Shown one piece after another: positions 15,593 to 25,132 of a stretch of DNA of 64,000 nt (positions are counted from its first letter, which is position 1; every line of letters begins with the position of its first letter). The translations under genes were made by a program, and so were the position numbers. The notes under the pieces were generated by a model. The model had not been told where the DNA came from and searched no databases. It worked only from the letters and a program-made list of their open reading frames with translations. Source of the stretch: Flavobacterium nackdongense (GTDB taxonomy: Bacteria > Bacteroidota > Bacteroidia > Flavobacteriales > Flavobacteriaceae); the NCBI RefSeq assembly GCF_004355225.1, contig NZ_CP037933.1, forward strand, positions 3,906,001 through 3,970,000, written 5' to 3'.

Positions 15593-18019
15593 TTATTGTT
15601 TCACAATTTTAAAGGTTTGTGTTGCATCGTCTATGGTTACTTCCATCACGTATAATCCTTTTTGTAAATTCGAAATATTGAGTTGTCTTTGGTTGGCTTC
15701 TATAGTTTCGCTCAATACTTTTTGTCCTAAGATATTGAAAAGTGCGACTTTGCTGATGTTTTGAGCAGCAGACAAATTCAACTGTCCGCTTGTTGGATTC
15801 GGATACACACTGAATTTGAAATCAGCAAATTGGGCATTTCCTAGCGATGGGTCATAAACCAATTGTGCCTTGTTTCCTAACCCAGGGTTAATCACTACTG
15901 CCCATTTTGCAGGCAATCCAATAACATTAGCAAAAGGTCCAACAACCGAACCTTCAGAACCTGCTGTTGTGTTAGTAGTAATAATATCTATGGTAGTAAA
16001 AACAGCTGGTGTATAAAGACCTGTTACATCAAGAGTTGCTCCATTGACATTTATAACATCAAGCAATCCTGTTACTTGCATTGCATCATAATCGACACCC
16101 GCAGTGGCGCTTCCGCTAGCTTGTATTTTTAAGGTACCTTGTAGTGATAAAAGATTTGCATTTGCTGCAGGAAATGCTGGTAGTGTTAGAATTCCTTTTC
16201 CAGTGTTACCTCCCGGTGACAATACACTTGTAGCTGTAGTGGAAAGCAAAGATAAAATATTAAGGTTTGAAGCTGTATCGGTATTGATCGTGCCTGAGTT
16301 GTTTACATTTCCTGCAGCATTGTTTAATGCAGGAAGTCCTGCTGCTGTATAAGGCAATGGTGTCGTACCTGTTCCAGTGATACGAGTAAGTGTTCCTGTT
16401 GCTGGAACAGTAGCAGTGGATAATACATTCGTAACAAGGTTTGTTCCATCACTAGCACCCCCAAATTTTTGTGCTACAACCGCATAATCGTTATTGTTAC
16501 TATCTCTGTAAATAGAACCTACAGAACCTGATGTGTCTAAGTTAGTAACGGTAAAAGTAACCTGTCTGGTGGTTGCGGTAGCTGCTGTTCTAACGAAATT
16601 AATACTACCTCCAAGATTGTTGTTAACTGCAGTAAAACTTCTAAATTCGCTATTAGTGTTTAATATACCGGTATTGTTTAGGGTTGTTTTCAAACCTAAA
16701 TTATAGGTACTGCCTTCTAAATTCAAAGTGCCACTATTAGATAAAACTAAACGAGGTGCCTCGCCAGCAGTGACAGTGAAAATTGCAAATCCTGTTCCAA
16801 CCGTAGTTGATGTGTTCTTCAAAGTCATTGTGCCAGTATTGGTTACATTTACTACAGAACCTGCATTTGCAGTACCACCACCGCCATTACCGATATTTAA
16901 CCCAGAATGACCAGCAGTCACGGCATTTAAGTTTATATTTATAGTGCCTTCGTTATTGATATTATAAACACTTGCAGTAGCAGAAGCACCCGTGCTGAAA
17001 CCCATCCCTGAACGTGCAGAAGCGCCTTGGATAATGATTGTTCCTTTATTGGTAAAATTAGTGGCGTTACTATTACTTGAAAATCCTCCAATGGCACTAT
17101 TAAGATTTGTGGCTGCACTATTTAAGGTAAGAGTTGTTCCAGCTTCTACCGTTACGCTAGTACCTCCACCTAAATTGATCAGACCTCCTATTGACGGACT
17201 TCCTACAGTTCCTATAGTAAATCCTGTACCTCCTATTATCAATTTGTTGGCATTATTTCCTCCAGCCGCTCTGACAGCACCTATGCCAAGAAGAGTAGCT
17301 TGATTAAAAGTAATTTCTGGATTATTCAGAATAAATTTATAAGTTACGTTGGCGTTATTGGTAGGTGTTGTAGTGGATCCGCTATTACCAAGAACGGCAA
17401 TTGCAGCGGCACCCGCAAAGTTAGCACTAGGAAGGTCAATAGTCAGCATACCACTTCCGGAATAAGTATATTCTCTAGGGATAGTCGGTAAAACATTTGG
17501 ATTACCACAATTAATACCAATTGCAGGAAAACTGGTAAAACCAGCTCCTATGGCTTTTATATTGAGGGTTCCATTGTTTACAATACTTCCACCATTCAAA
17601 AATACATTGTTAGATTGTGTGGCAACATTCCCTACATTGAGAATCGCTCCGGGGTTAATCGTAAAAATTGCCCCTGCTTCGCTACCAAAAGTGTTAGCAA
17701 TATACAATCGAGCGATATCCAGTACTTGCCCATCATAGATAGCCGGAAACGGTGTATCGCTTTTATTGATGTAGACCAAATCAATTACTCCTATTTCGCC
17801 AGGATATGTATTGGTGCCTGGGGTTGTTGTACCTCTTAAAATGGTCCAGTTGGCCGTATCAGCCCAATCAGATGATTTAGAACCATTCCAGATGAAGGTG
17901 TCATTGGCTGCCGATGCTGATTGTGCTGCAGCTACATTCGAAAAAAGTCCGCAAAAGAGCAAAAAGAGGATTACTAAACCCGTTTTGTAATTTTTGCTCG
18001 ACAAGTAATTGTTTTTCAT
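15593..18019 (-). CDS. Large repetitive T9SS surface protein (type A sorting tail)
   Basis: This 808-residue protein is a paralogue of the first half of the 1227-residue neighbour. It has a signal peptide ending near NVAAAQ, then FIWNGSKSSDWADTANW, then a long Thr/Asn/Gly-rich region with repeated beta-strand motifs (NNGTLNI, VTNTGTM, NSGTLNLEG). It ends in a T9SS type A sorting domain with FSVYPNPTSG and GLYVMEV...FKIVKQ. It lacks the WTGGTS module and the conserved second half seen in the neighbour. Secretion to the cell surface is well supported; the ligand or role is unknown. The low-complexity composition is normal for this family and not a sign of damage. Confidence 0.83.
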   Translation of the reverse strand: MKNNYLSSKNYKTGLVILFLLFCGLFSNVAAAQSASAANDTFIWNGSKSSDWADTANWTILRGTTTPGTNTYPGEIGVIDLVYINKSDTPFPAIYDGQVLDIARLYIANTFGSEAGAIFTINPGAILNVGNVATQSNNVFLNGGSIVNNGTLNIKAIGAGFTSFPAIGINCGNPNVLPTIPREYTYSGSGMLTIDLPSANFAGAAAIAVLGNSGSTTTPTNNANVTYKFILNNPEITFNQATLLGIGAVRAAGGNNANKLIIGGTGFTIGTVGSPSIGGLINLGGGTSVTVEAGTTLTLNSAATNLNSAIGGFSSNSNATNFTNKGTIIIQGASARSGMGFSTGASATASVYNINNEGTININLNAVTAGHSGLNIGNGGGGTANAGSVVNVTNTGTMTLKNTSTTVGTGFAIFTVTAGEAPRLVLSNSGTLNLEGSTYNLGLKTTLNNTGILNTNSEFRSFTAVNNNLGGSINFVRTAATATTRQVTFTVTNLDTSGSVGSIYRDSNNNDYAVVAQKFGGASDGTNLVTNVLSTATVPATGTLTRITGTGTTPLPYTAAGLPALNNAAGNVNNSGTINTDTASNLNILSLLSTTATSVLSPGGNTGKGILTLPAFPAANANLLSLQGTLKIQASGSATAGVDYDAMQVTGLLDVINVNGATLDVTGLYTPAVFTTIDIITTNTTAGSEGSVVGPFANVIGLPAKWAVVINPGLGNKAQLVYDPSLGNAQFADFKFSVYPNPTSGQLNLSAAQNISKVALFNILGQKVLSETIEANQRQLNISNLQKGLYVMEVTIDDATQTFKIVKQ

Positions 18020-18243
18020 AATATTGATTTTAATTGTTTTATTATTTATTGGTCAGATGTAATTGCCTAGGTTGTTTCCTAAAGCTCGAGTCGCATTAGT
18101 TATAGCGGTTTAACGACTAGTTTTCAGTTATGCTCATTTTATAGGTAATGACTTGATGGTTTAATTCTTCAATATTGGTATTTTATTTTTTAATTTTCTA
18201 CAGCAAAACACTTATTTGAATATACTACAATTAAATACTTCTT

Positions 18244-18473
18244 AACCCTTGGATGAAATTCAATTTGTAAAGTTTTTTAACCACATAGAAATATTTTTAT
18301 TGTAATTATTAAAAGGCGTTTCGCTTTATTTATGAAAACATAGCCATGTGAACCCAAGAAATTGGGCTATCCAATTCTTTTTTTCTATGTTCCGATAGCT
18401 ATCGGAACTATGTGGTTTAATTTTTTTTATTTAATCCATTAATTGAAATTTTAAAAATTACACACATCGGGTT
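18244..18473. repeat. Dispersed TIR repeat, copy 2, with an extra palindrome inside
   Basis: It starts AACCCTTGGATG and ends CACACATCGGGTT, a more worn pair of ends than in the other copies. It shares the inner facing ACCACATAGAA and CTATGTGGT and the core CATGTGAACCCAAGAA. Compared with copy 3 it carries an additional perfect palindrome TTCCGATAGCTATCGGAA at 18390-18407 in its right inner arm. Confidence 0.75.
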
Positions 18474-19072
18474 CTTCTTATTTTAATGTTTTAAAAAACG
18501 GGCTTCAAATTCTATTCCTTTGATAATAATGTTTTTTTTGGCGGAGAATTCGCGGTTCATTTTTTAAATTATTTTCAACTATTAAATTCATAAGTTAAAC
18601 CATTTCATGAATTTTGAAAAATCCAATCGTTTTTTGTTGTCATTCACGGCACTAGCTTTCTTATTTATTTTCGATATCAAACAAATGCATTTCTAACAAT
18701 ATCGATTTCGTTTGCAACTTTGTAAAATTAAATATTCTTTCCCGATTAAAATATGTCAAATCAAGCAATTAGTGGGGGTAAATCAATCAAAATCAGCTTA
18801 GCATTGCATTTTGGCATTTTTAATGTCAGAAATTACAGTTTTGCGGTTAAGGTAGTGTCATAGCGTTTGTGCCCCGTATACGCTTGCGTGAATAGACTTT
18901 TTTTCAAAAAGAAAGGACAATAAAAGAAGTTTGATAGCAGATTATTTCTCTGTAATACTGTACTGAGAAATCAATGTTTTTTTTGTCATATAAACCACCT
19001 TTTAGCGCTAAATCGACTTATTATTACCCCGTAAATGACAGATATAACCCCTAGCATTTATATTGAAACTGA

Positions 19073-19080
19073 TATCTTTG
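19073..19080 (+). promoter_or_regulatory. Candidate -7 element for the GH16 gene
   Basis: TATCTTTG fits TAnnTTTG and lies 113 bases before the GH16 start. No clear -33 partner is found at the expected distance, so this is a moderate call. Confidence 0.4.
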
Positions 19081-19192
19081 ATGTACTTGCGTTATATTCT
19101 TTTAGTCAACAAAACATAAAAATATAGAATGTATTTTAACGCATTTAACCCAAACAAAAAAAAAACGTATTTATCAACGACATCTTAAAAAA

Positions 19193-20704
19193 ATGAAAAA
19201 TAATATTCTTAAAAATGTATTCAACTATTCATTATTGTTTTTAGGAATACTTCTTTTTTCAAGTTGTATGTATCCGCAAACTAACCTCGTCGTTGATGGA
19301 AGTTTCGAAAATGGATCAACGGCTTGGATGCTTTCAGCTGGAGCGACAAGAATAGCTTCGGATCCACAATCTGGAAGTTTTTCAATAACTGCTCCTGACG
19401 GCGGCGAAGCTACCCAAACCATATCTGGTCTTTCAGCAAACACCACTTATGTATTGACGGGCTGGTTGAAATCGAGCAATGCCAGTCCGGTGCAATTGGG
19501 CGTTAAATGGCATGGAGGAAATGAATTGACTGCGCCAACGACTTCGACTGCCTATGCGCAATTATCGATTAAATTCACCACTGGACCAGCCAATACATCA
19601 GCGGTAATTTATTGTAGTAATCCAGCCGGTGGTAGTAATCAAATGACTGCCGATACTTTTTCGATAGTACAAACTGCAGAAACGCCTTATGAATTAGTTT
19701 GGACCGATGAATTTAATGGAACCGGAATAGTAGATGCAGCGAATTGGAGTTTCGAAAACGGTTTTGTCCGAAATGAGGAAGTGCAATGGTATCAATCTGA
19801 CAATGCCTTCCAGCAAGGAGGCAATTTGATTATCGAAGGGCGAAAAGAAAACCTTGTAAATACTAGGATTAATCCTAACTATGATCCTAATTCAACAGAT
19901 TGGAAAAAATCCCGTCAATACATCAATTATACCGCGTCGAGTATAAAAACAGCCGGAAAAAAATCGTGGTTGTACGGTAGATTTGAAATACGAGCCAAGG
20001 TAACCAACCTAACGGGTACTTGGCCAGCCATCTGGACCTTGGGCAATAATTGCGAATGGCCATCGAATGGAGAAGTAGACATTATGGAAAATTATGGTGG
20101 CAATATATTAGCGAATTTTGCTTGGGGAACCAACACGAGATGGGATGCAAAATGGGATACTGTGAGACTAAATACGATGACGAATTTTGTAAGCAAAGAT
20201 CCCGACTGGCTTAGTAAATTTCATATTTGGACAATGGATTGGGATGTCAATAAAATGAGTATTTACCTAGACGGTGTTTTGTTAAATGAGGTAAATTTAA
20301 ACACGACCATCAATGGAACTGCTAATTGCTCAGGTCAAAATCCTTTTAGACAAAAACATTATTTATTACTCAACTTGGCACTTGGTTCTTCAGGAGGAAG
20401 TGTCAATAACCTCGCTTTCCCAACACAGTATATAGTTGATTATGTACGGGTGTATCAATTGACTGCTAACTTGGCTGTAGATAAAGTGCAAAAACAGGAT
20501 GCGACAGTACTATATCCGAATCCTGCAAAAAATGTTCTCACTATTGACTATTCGAATAGCAACCCAAAATTTAAGATATTTGACGTCTCAGGAAGAGTAT
20601 TTATTACAGGCAATGGTTCTAAAGTTGACCTCAGTAAGTTAAAGAATGGAGTCTATTTTGTTCAAGTTGAAAATTTGAAACCAACCAAAATTATCAAGGA
20701 ATAA
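19193..20704 (+). CDS. GH16 endo-beta-glucanase with N-terminal carbohydrate-binding module and T9SS tail
   Basis: This 503-residue protein has a signal sequence with a lipobox-like LLFSSC (Cys25). A CBM4/9-like beta-sandwich follows (about 30-160, starting NLVVDGSFENG). The GH16 domain (about 165-425) has the catalytic signature EVDIME: nucleophile E294, assisting D296 and acid/base E299. A T9SS type A sorting domain ends the protein (LYPNPAKN...IIKE). GH16 enzymes with this layout cut beta-1,3- or mixed beta-glucans, though the family also includes agarases and others, so the substrate is not certain. A lipoprotein-type signal together with a T9SS tail is unusual. It is separated from the next enzyme gene by an IS element and appears to be a single-gene transcript. 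Confidence 0.9.
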   Translation: MKNNILKNVFNYSLLFLGILLFSSCMYPQTNLVVDGSFENGSTAWMLSAGATRIASDPQSGSFSITAPDGGEATQTISGLSANTTYVLTGWLKSSNASPVQLGVKWHGGNELTAPTTSTAYAQLSIKFTTGPANTSAVIYCSNPAGGSNQMTADTFSIVQTAETPYELVWTDEFNGTGIVDAANWSFENGFVRNEEVQWYQSDNAFQQGGNLIIEGRKENLVNTRINPNYDPNSTDWKKSRQYINYTASSIKTAGKKSWLYGRFEIRAKVTNLTGTWPAIWTLGNNCEWPSNGEVDIMENYGGNILANFAWGTNTRWDAKWDTVRLNTMTNFVSKDPDWLSKFHIWTMDWDVNKMSIYLDGVLLNEVNLNTTINGTANCSGQNPFRQKHYLLLNLALGSSGGSVNNLAFPTQYIVDYVRVYQLTANLAVDKVQKQDATVLYPNPAKNVLTIDYSNSNPKFKIFDVSGRVFITGNGSKVDLSKLKNGVYFVQVENLKPTKIIKE

Positions 20705-20831
20705 TGCATTTCTAAACGTGTAAAAAAAAACTGTAATTGTAGGTGCATTGAAAAGGGTAGTCAAGTCAATCTAAAACAACAACTTTGATTTGTTAAGAGT
20801 AGTATGCTGAAGTATTCTTGATTTTTTTTAG

Positions 20832-20840
20832 TTCGATTTT
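20832..20840. repeat. IS target-site duplication, left
   Basis: TTCGATTTT directly precedes the left end of the insertion element, and the same nine bases directly follow its right end at 22141-22149. Confidence 0.85.
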
Positions 20841-22140
20841 CACTAGTGTCCACTATAGATTAAAAAAAGTTCTTTGAAATTATTGTAAATCTGTATTTTA
20901 AGTATCATTTTAGAGCGTGACGATTTGAAATGAATCTATTATGTTCGTAAATTAACTTTACGAATATGAATCACGGAAAATATGTCTTTTCTCAATTAGT
21001 TGAATTTCTGCCCCAACGTGTTTTTGATAGATTTGTAACAAAGTATGATGGTAACAAAAAGGTTAGACATTTTACTTGTTGGAACCAACTTTTATGTATG
21101 ATTTTTGGTCAATTATCTTCTCGGGATAGCTTGAGAGATTTGATAATTGTTATTGAAGCACATCAATCAAAATCGTATCATTTAGGTTTTGGAAAAAATG
21201 TAACTCGAAGTAACTTAGCCAAGGCAAATGAGAATCGCAATTATAAAATATTCGAAGACTTTGCTAATCATTTAATATTGATTGCTCAAGAAAAAAACAG
21301 CAATGATAGTTTTGAGATAAAAGGCAATATTTATGCTTTTGATTCTTCAACAATTGATTTGTGTTTGAGTGTGTTTTGGTGGGCTCATTTTAACAACCAA
21401 GGCAGGAATAAAACTTCACACACTTTTTGATATTAATACACAAATCCCCGTATTTATTCACATCACCGAGGCAAACGTTCACGATGTTAATGCAATGGAC
21501 TTAATCAATTACGAACGTTTTGCTTATTATATTTTTGACCGTGCTTATGTTGATTACTTAAGACTTTATCGAATTACAAAATCTTCTGCATATTTTGTTG
21601 TTAGAGCAAAATCAAATTTAAAATTTAAAAGAATGTATTCCAAGAAGACCGATAAATCCTCAGGAGTTATTTATGACCAAACAGGAAAAATAGATGGCTT
21701 TTATACTTCCAAAGATTATCCTTAAAAGATAAGAAAAGTCAAGTTCTTTGATGATGAAAACAAAAAAATGCTAATCTTTTTGACGAACAATTTTGATTTA
21801 TCAGCCCAACAAATCGCCTTACTTTATAAACAGCGTTGGCAGATTGAATTATTCTTCAAATGGATTAAACAACATTTGAAAGTTAAGACCTTTTGGGGAA
21901 CAACAGAAAATGCTGTTCGCATACAAATTAACATCGCAATAATAACTTATTGCTTGGTATCAATCATTGCGAAAGATTTAAAAATCAATCGTTCAATCTA
22001 CGAAATTCTACAAATTTTATCAGCATCATTACTCGATAAAACACCTGTAAATGAATTACTTATGAAATCAGATTACAATAATGTCAATGAACATATTACT
22101 AACCAGCTGGTTTTCAACTTATTTTAAGTGGACACTAGTG
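20841..22140 (+). mobile_element. IS4-family-like insertion sequence, decayed
   Basis: This 1300-base element is bounded by perfect 14-base terminal inverted repeats: CACTAGTGTCCACT at 20841-20854 and AGTGGACACTAGTG at 22127-22140. It is flanked by a perfect 9-base target duplication. It holds one transposase gene broken by two lesions. Intact ends and duplication indicate a fairly recent insertion, but it cannot supply its own transposase. Confidence 0.92.
20966..22127 (+). pseudogene. IS4-family transposase, broken by a frameshift and a stop codon
   Basis: Three successive pieces together make one transposase. Piece 1 (20966-21430) has the DUF4372-like N-terminal domain (GKYVFSQLVEFLP) and the first catalytic Asp in YAFDSSTIDL. 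A frameshift near 21400, best explained by loss of two bases after WWAHF, moves the reading to piece 2 (TTKAGIKLHTLFD, then FDRAYVDY with the second Asp). A TAA at 21723-21725 interrupts it. Piece 3 resumes in the same frame to 22127 and carries the third acidic residue in YKQRWQIELFFKWIKQ. The DDE triad can be traced, but the protein cannot be made in one piece without recoding. Two separate lesions make programmed frameshifting alone an insufficient explanation. Confidence 0.9.
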
Positions 22141-22535
22141 TTCGATTTTATTAAAAAATTCGGTTACTTTTTATAAAACTTATTGGGAACTCTGCTGTTG
22201 AATGTTTCTCGATACCATCCCTGCCCAAAGCCGGATCCCTTGAAGAGCGGTTGTCTTTTTATACTTGTGAAATCTAAAAGGGTATATCAATGAAACCGAG
22301 CTACGAACGTCTTCAAAACATACAATTTTCAAAGAGTCGTTCCAGACTAATTTTGTAAGTAAATGGGTAAAATAGGTGCTTAATTATGGGTTCGCGACCT
22401 AATACACCTACTAATTGACATATTTGCCCAATTTAATTTTGAACTAGGATGATTATATTTGTAGATTAAATTTTAGTTTAACAATTGCAGAATAGCGGAA
22501 ATAGAGCCTGCCTCAATAAATAAAAATATTTTAAT
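22141..22535. other. Gap between IS element and first GH128 gene
   Basis: It begins with the right copy of the 9-base target duplication (22141-22149). Around 22190-22250 lies a string (TTCTCGATACCATCCC then GGATCC) resembling the hairpin unit at 24934-25000. A candidate -7 element is at 22454-22461. No gene is seen. Confidence 0.6.
22454..22461 (+). promoter_or_regulatory. Candidate -7 element for the first GH128 gene
   Basis: TATATTTG fits TAnnTTTG and lies 75 bases before the start codon. TTTG strings upstream are not at the ideal spacing, so only the -7 element is called. Confidence 0.5.
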
Positions 22536-24896
22536 ATGAAACGAATTTTACAACTAGGAACAATGTTTATGATGTGTATTGGATTTTTTGCCAATGCACA
22601 AGATATAGTGTGGACAGGAAGCGCTGCAAACAATGATTTTTTTGACGAAGGGAACTGGAAGAATTCAGTGACAAATGTACCTCCAAGCATTGACGCAATC
22701 AATCCAGGCGTTGCTGTAAATTTGCCCTTGCGAATTGACAATGTCACTACTACGATTATCGCCAACGGCGAAATTAATCTGGGTTCAGGCAGTCTTGCGA
22801 TAGGTATGGCAAACCTTACGGCTCAATCTTTTTCTGGTGCTGGTGGTACTTTTACCATTAACGAAGGGGCTTATGTGGAATTATCAGATACTGCACCATT
22901 TAAATTCACTACTCCTCAGGTTCAAATTAACTTTACTTCAGGATTGGCTTGGATCAGAACGCCTAATGTTAGTGCTAGATTGGTTTCAGTTTCCTATTTG
23001 GGGCTAATCAAAGTGAATGGAGCTAACTCAGCGTATCGAACCAATTTGCGTTTAGATAATTATTATTTTACTGGTTGTGTGATTCGAACCAATTTGGCAT
23101 CGACAACACCATTGACAGTTTACGACGGAACCAATTTGCAAGGGGCATCGGTTGGAATACCAGTAAACGCTATACATAGTGGAGCTGCTTTGCCAGGAGC
23201 GATGAATGACAAAATTGAATCTTTTTTATTAAAAAAAGGGTATATGGTTACCATAGCGGATGAAGCTGCTGGTACCGGTAAAAGTAAAAATTATGTCGCC
23301 TCAGAAAGCGATTTGGTAATTAATATATTACCAGCAACTTTGCAAAACGCTATTTCATTTATCCGAGTAATGCCTTGGAATTGGACTACTAAAAAGGGTT
23401 TCAATGCACCAGTAGATTCAAACCTTAATGCATCCTGGCGTTATCAATGGAATTCCTTTGAGAATTCACCTGCACAAAATGAATATGTCCCGATGTCGTG
23501 GGGCCAAGGAACTGCAGACGATGCTGGGGTAGCAAAATTTATAGCACTTTACAACACTACACATTTATTGTCCTTTAACGAGCCTGATGATTGTAATGGA
23601 CAATCAGGTCAATATGGTAATCCAAAATTGTGTGTTATAGACGAAGCGGTTAAATGGCATAAAAATTTGATGAAAACAGGCATGCGTATGATTTCTCCCG
23701 GTGGGCGAGAAGAAGCTCCTTTTGGATGGCTTAAAGATTTTTATAAAAAAGCAACTGAGCAAGATGTAAGGATTGATGTGATTGCAGTACATTGGTATGA
23801 TTGGGGAAGCAATCCTACAGTCAATACGAATCCTACAGCGCTTCAGGTATTCAATCGTTTTAAAGCCTATCTTACCAATGTGCACAATTTATACGGTTTG
23901 CCTATTTGGATCACCGAGTTTAACGCTAATCCTGCGCGATCACAAGCCATCAATGCAGGTTTTCTTGAGTTGGCTCTGCCTTATTTAGAAAGCTTAGACT
24001 ATATCGAAAGATACTGTTGGTTTCCTTTTAATACCGGTACCCACTTTACGGGCTGGAACGAGGCGACCAACGCGCCGAGCGATACAACTCCTTCGCTAGT
24101 GGGTACCATTTATAAAAATATCAACAACGCAACACCTGTTGCCTCTTCACCATCAATACCGGAGGCTACTCTAGATCAAAATAATAATCTCAATTTAGTG
24201 CAGTTTCCGAACGTTGCTTTGAACAAACCGGCAACGGCCAATACCTCATTTTCGGCCGCTTATTTGCCAGCTTTGGCTGTAAATGGTGATACCACTTCGA
24301 GTACTTTGCTATGGGTTGCTAATATTGGTAATACCGGAAGCGCTAATTATACCCCGCTTCCCGCTTGGATTGAAGTAGATTTGCAAGGAAGTTACACTGT
24401 AGATAGTTTTCGGATTTTTGAAACCTCAAGTGCAGTAAAGGATTTTAATTTTCAAGTCTGGGATGCGACATTAAATGCAGGAGCAGGAGGATGGAGTAAT
24501 GCCTTAACCGTAACTGGAAATCCAGCATCACCCTTGATTACCTACAAAACTATAAATCCTGTAACTACTACAAAAGTGAGACTCTATATTACCGCGCACA
24601 ACAGTACAACCTTAATACGAATGGTGGAATTAGAAGTATTCGGCAAGCCAGCGGCTACTCTGGCTGCACCACAATTTGAAGGGCAAAAGTTTAGCATTTA
24701 TCCCAATCCAGTGGCAAATAATATTTTAAATATTAGTGGCGAGCAAGAAGTTCAGTCTGTTGCTGTTTTCACCATTTTGGGAGCTAAAATTAATGTGCCT
24801 TATGAAAATGGTCAGTTATCGGTTCACGATTTGGCACCCGGGGTTTACTTCTTAAAAATCAATAATAAATACAGCTACAAATTCATCAAAAAGTAA
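22536..24896 (+). CDS. GH128-like secreted glycoside hydrolase A, with beta-gamma-crystallin-like and F5/8 domains
   Basis: This 786-residue protein has a signal peptide to about residue 21. The mature part opens DIVWTGSAANNDFF, an N-terminal beta-rich domain of about 160 residues. A beta-gamma-crystallin-like Greek-key domain follows (about 190-277, with NDKIES at 224-229). The catalytic barrel runs from about 278 to 545, with acid/base E349 in SFNEPDD and nucleophile E461 in WITEF (PF11790 type, family GH128). An F5/8 (discoidin-like) module spans about 559-705 and a T9SS type A sorting domain (FSIYPNP...KFIKK) ends the protein. GH128 enzymes cut beta-1,3-glucans. It is almost the same, module for module, as the central part of the protein at 27889. 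Confidence 0.85.
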   Translation: MKRILQLGTMFMMCIGFFANAQDIVWTGSAANNDFFDEGNWKNSVTNVPPSIDAINPGVAVNLPLRIDNVTTTIIANGEINLGSGSLAIGMANLTAQSFSGAGGTFTINEGAYVELSDTAPFKFTTPQVQINFTSGLAWIRTPNVSARLVSVSYLGLIKVNGANSAYRTNLRLDNYYFTGCVIRTNLASTTPLTVYDGTNLQGASVGIPVNAIHSGAALPGAMNDKIESFLLKKGYMVTIADEAAGTGKSKNYVASESDLVINILPATLQNAISFIRVMPWNWTTKKGFNAPVDSNLNASWRYQWNSFENSPAQNEYVPMSWGQGTADDAGVAKFIALYNTTHLLSFNEPDDCNGQSGQYGNPKLCVIDEAVKWHKNLMKTGMRMISPGGREEAPFGWLKDFYKKATEQDVRIDVIAVHWYDWGSNPTVNTNPTALQVFNRFKAYLTNVHNLYGLPIWITEFNANPARSQAINAGFLELALPYLESLDYIERYCWFPFNTGTHFTGWNEATNAPSDTTPSLVGTIYKNINNATPVASSPSIPEATLDQNNNLNLVQFPNVALNKPATANTSFSAAYLPALAVNGDTTSSTLLWVANIGNTGSANYTPLPAWIEVDLQGSYTVDSFRIFETSSAVKDFNFQVWDATLNAGAGGWSNALTVTGNPASPLITYKTINPVTTTKVRLYITAHNSTTLIRMVELEVFGKPAATLAAPQFEGQKFSIYPNPVANNILNISGEQEVQSVAVFTILGAKINVPYENGQLSVHDLAPGVYFLKINNKYSYKFIKK

Positions 24897-24933
24897 TTTT
24901 TTGATGTAAGAATGGGCGTCATTATTTAAAAGT

Positions 24934-24977
24934 GTATCGAGAACTGTTTTTAGTGAAATTTTGCCTGTTCTCGATAC
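24934..24977. repeat. Hairpin, probable dispersed unit downstream of GH128 gene A
   Basis: GTATCGAGAAC and its exact reverse complement GTTCTCGATAC are separated by 22 bases. The string continues AATCCTGC...GGGATC. A worn relative lies near 22190-22250. It may act as a weak terminator, though no run of T follows. Confidence 0.5.
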
Positions 24978-25132
24978 AATCCTGCTCCATTGTGGGATCA
25001 TTCAAAACTGACAAAAAATAATCATCAAGAACTAACTACACAACGGGGTTAATTCACTTTTTTTAATTTTTAAATCAAAACGAGAGTAACATCGGTCTGA
25101 TATGGGATGTAAACAGAAACAGTTGAAAAGGT

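Larger units (their letters stand above)
18020..19192. other. 1.2-kb non-coding gap between divergent surface-protein and GH16 genes
   Basis: I find no gene in this unusually long gap. It contains dispersed repeat copy 2 (18244-18473) and, near its right end, a candidate promoter for the GH16 gene. The rest is AT-rich sequence with no convincing RNA gene. Its length and low coding signal suggest decayed sequence plus divergent regulatory regions. Confidence 0.65.

Noticed and set aside
18474..19072. Possible small RNA or lost gene in the long gap before the GH16 gene
   Set aside because: No promoter plus terminator pair, no conserved structure and no protein similarity that I can see.
21369..21725. 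Programmed frameshifting to make the transposase
   Set aside because: The break near 21400 lacks a convincing slippery run, and a second lesion, a plain TAA, follows in the restored frame.
23604..23885. Open frame opposite the GH128 catalytic region (and the matching one near 31153-31461)
   Set aside because: It recurs only because the sense protein is conserved in both paralogues; no independent coding evidence.
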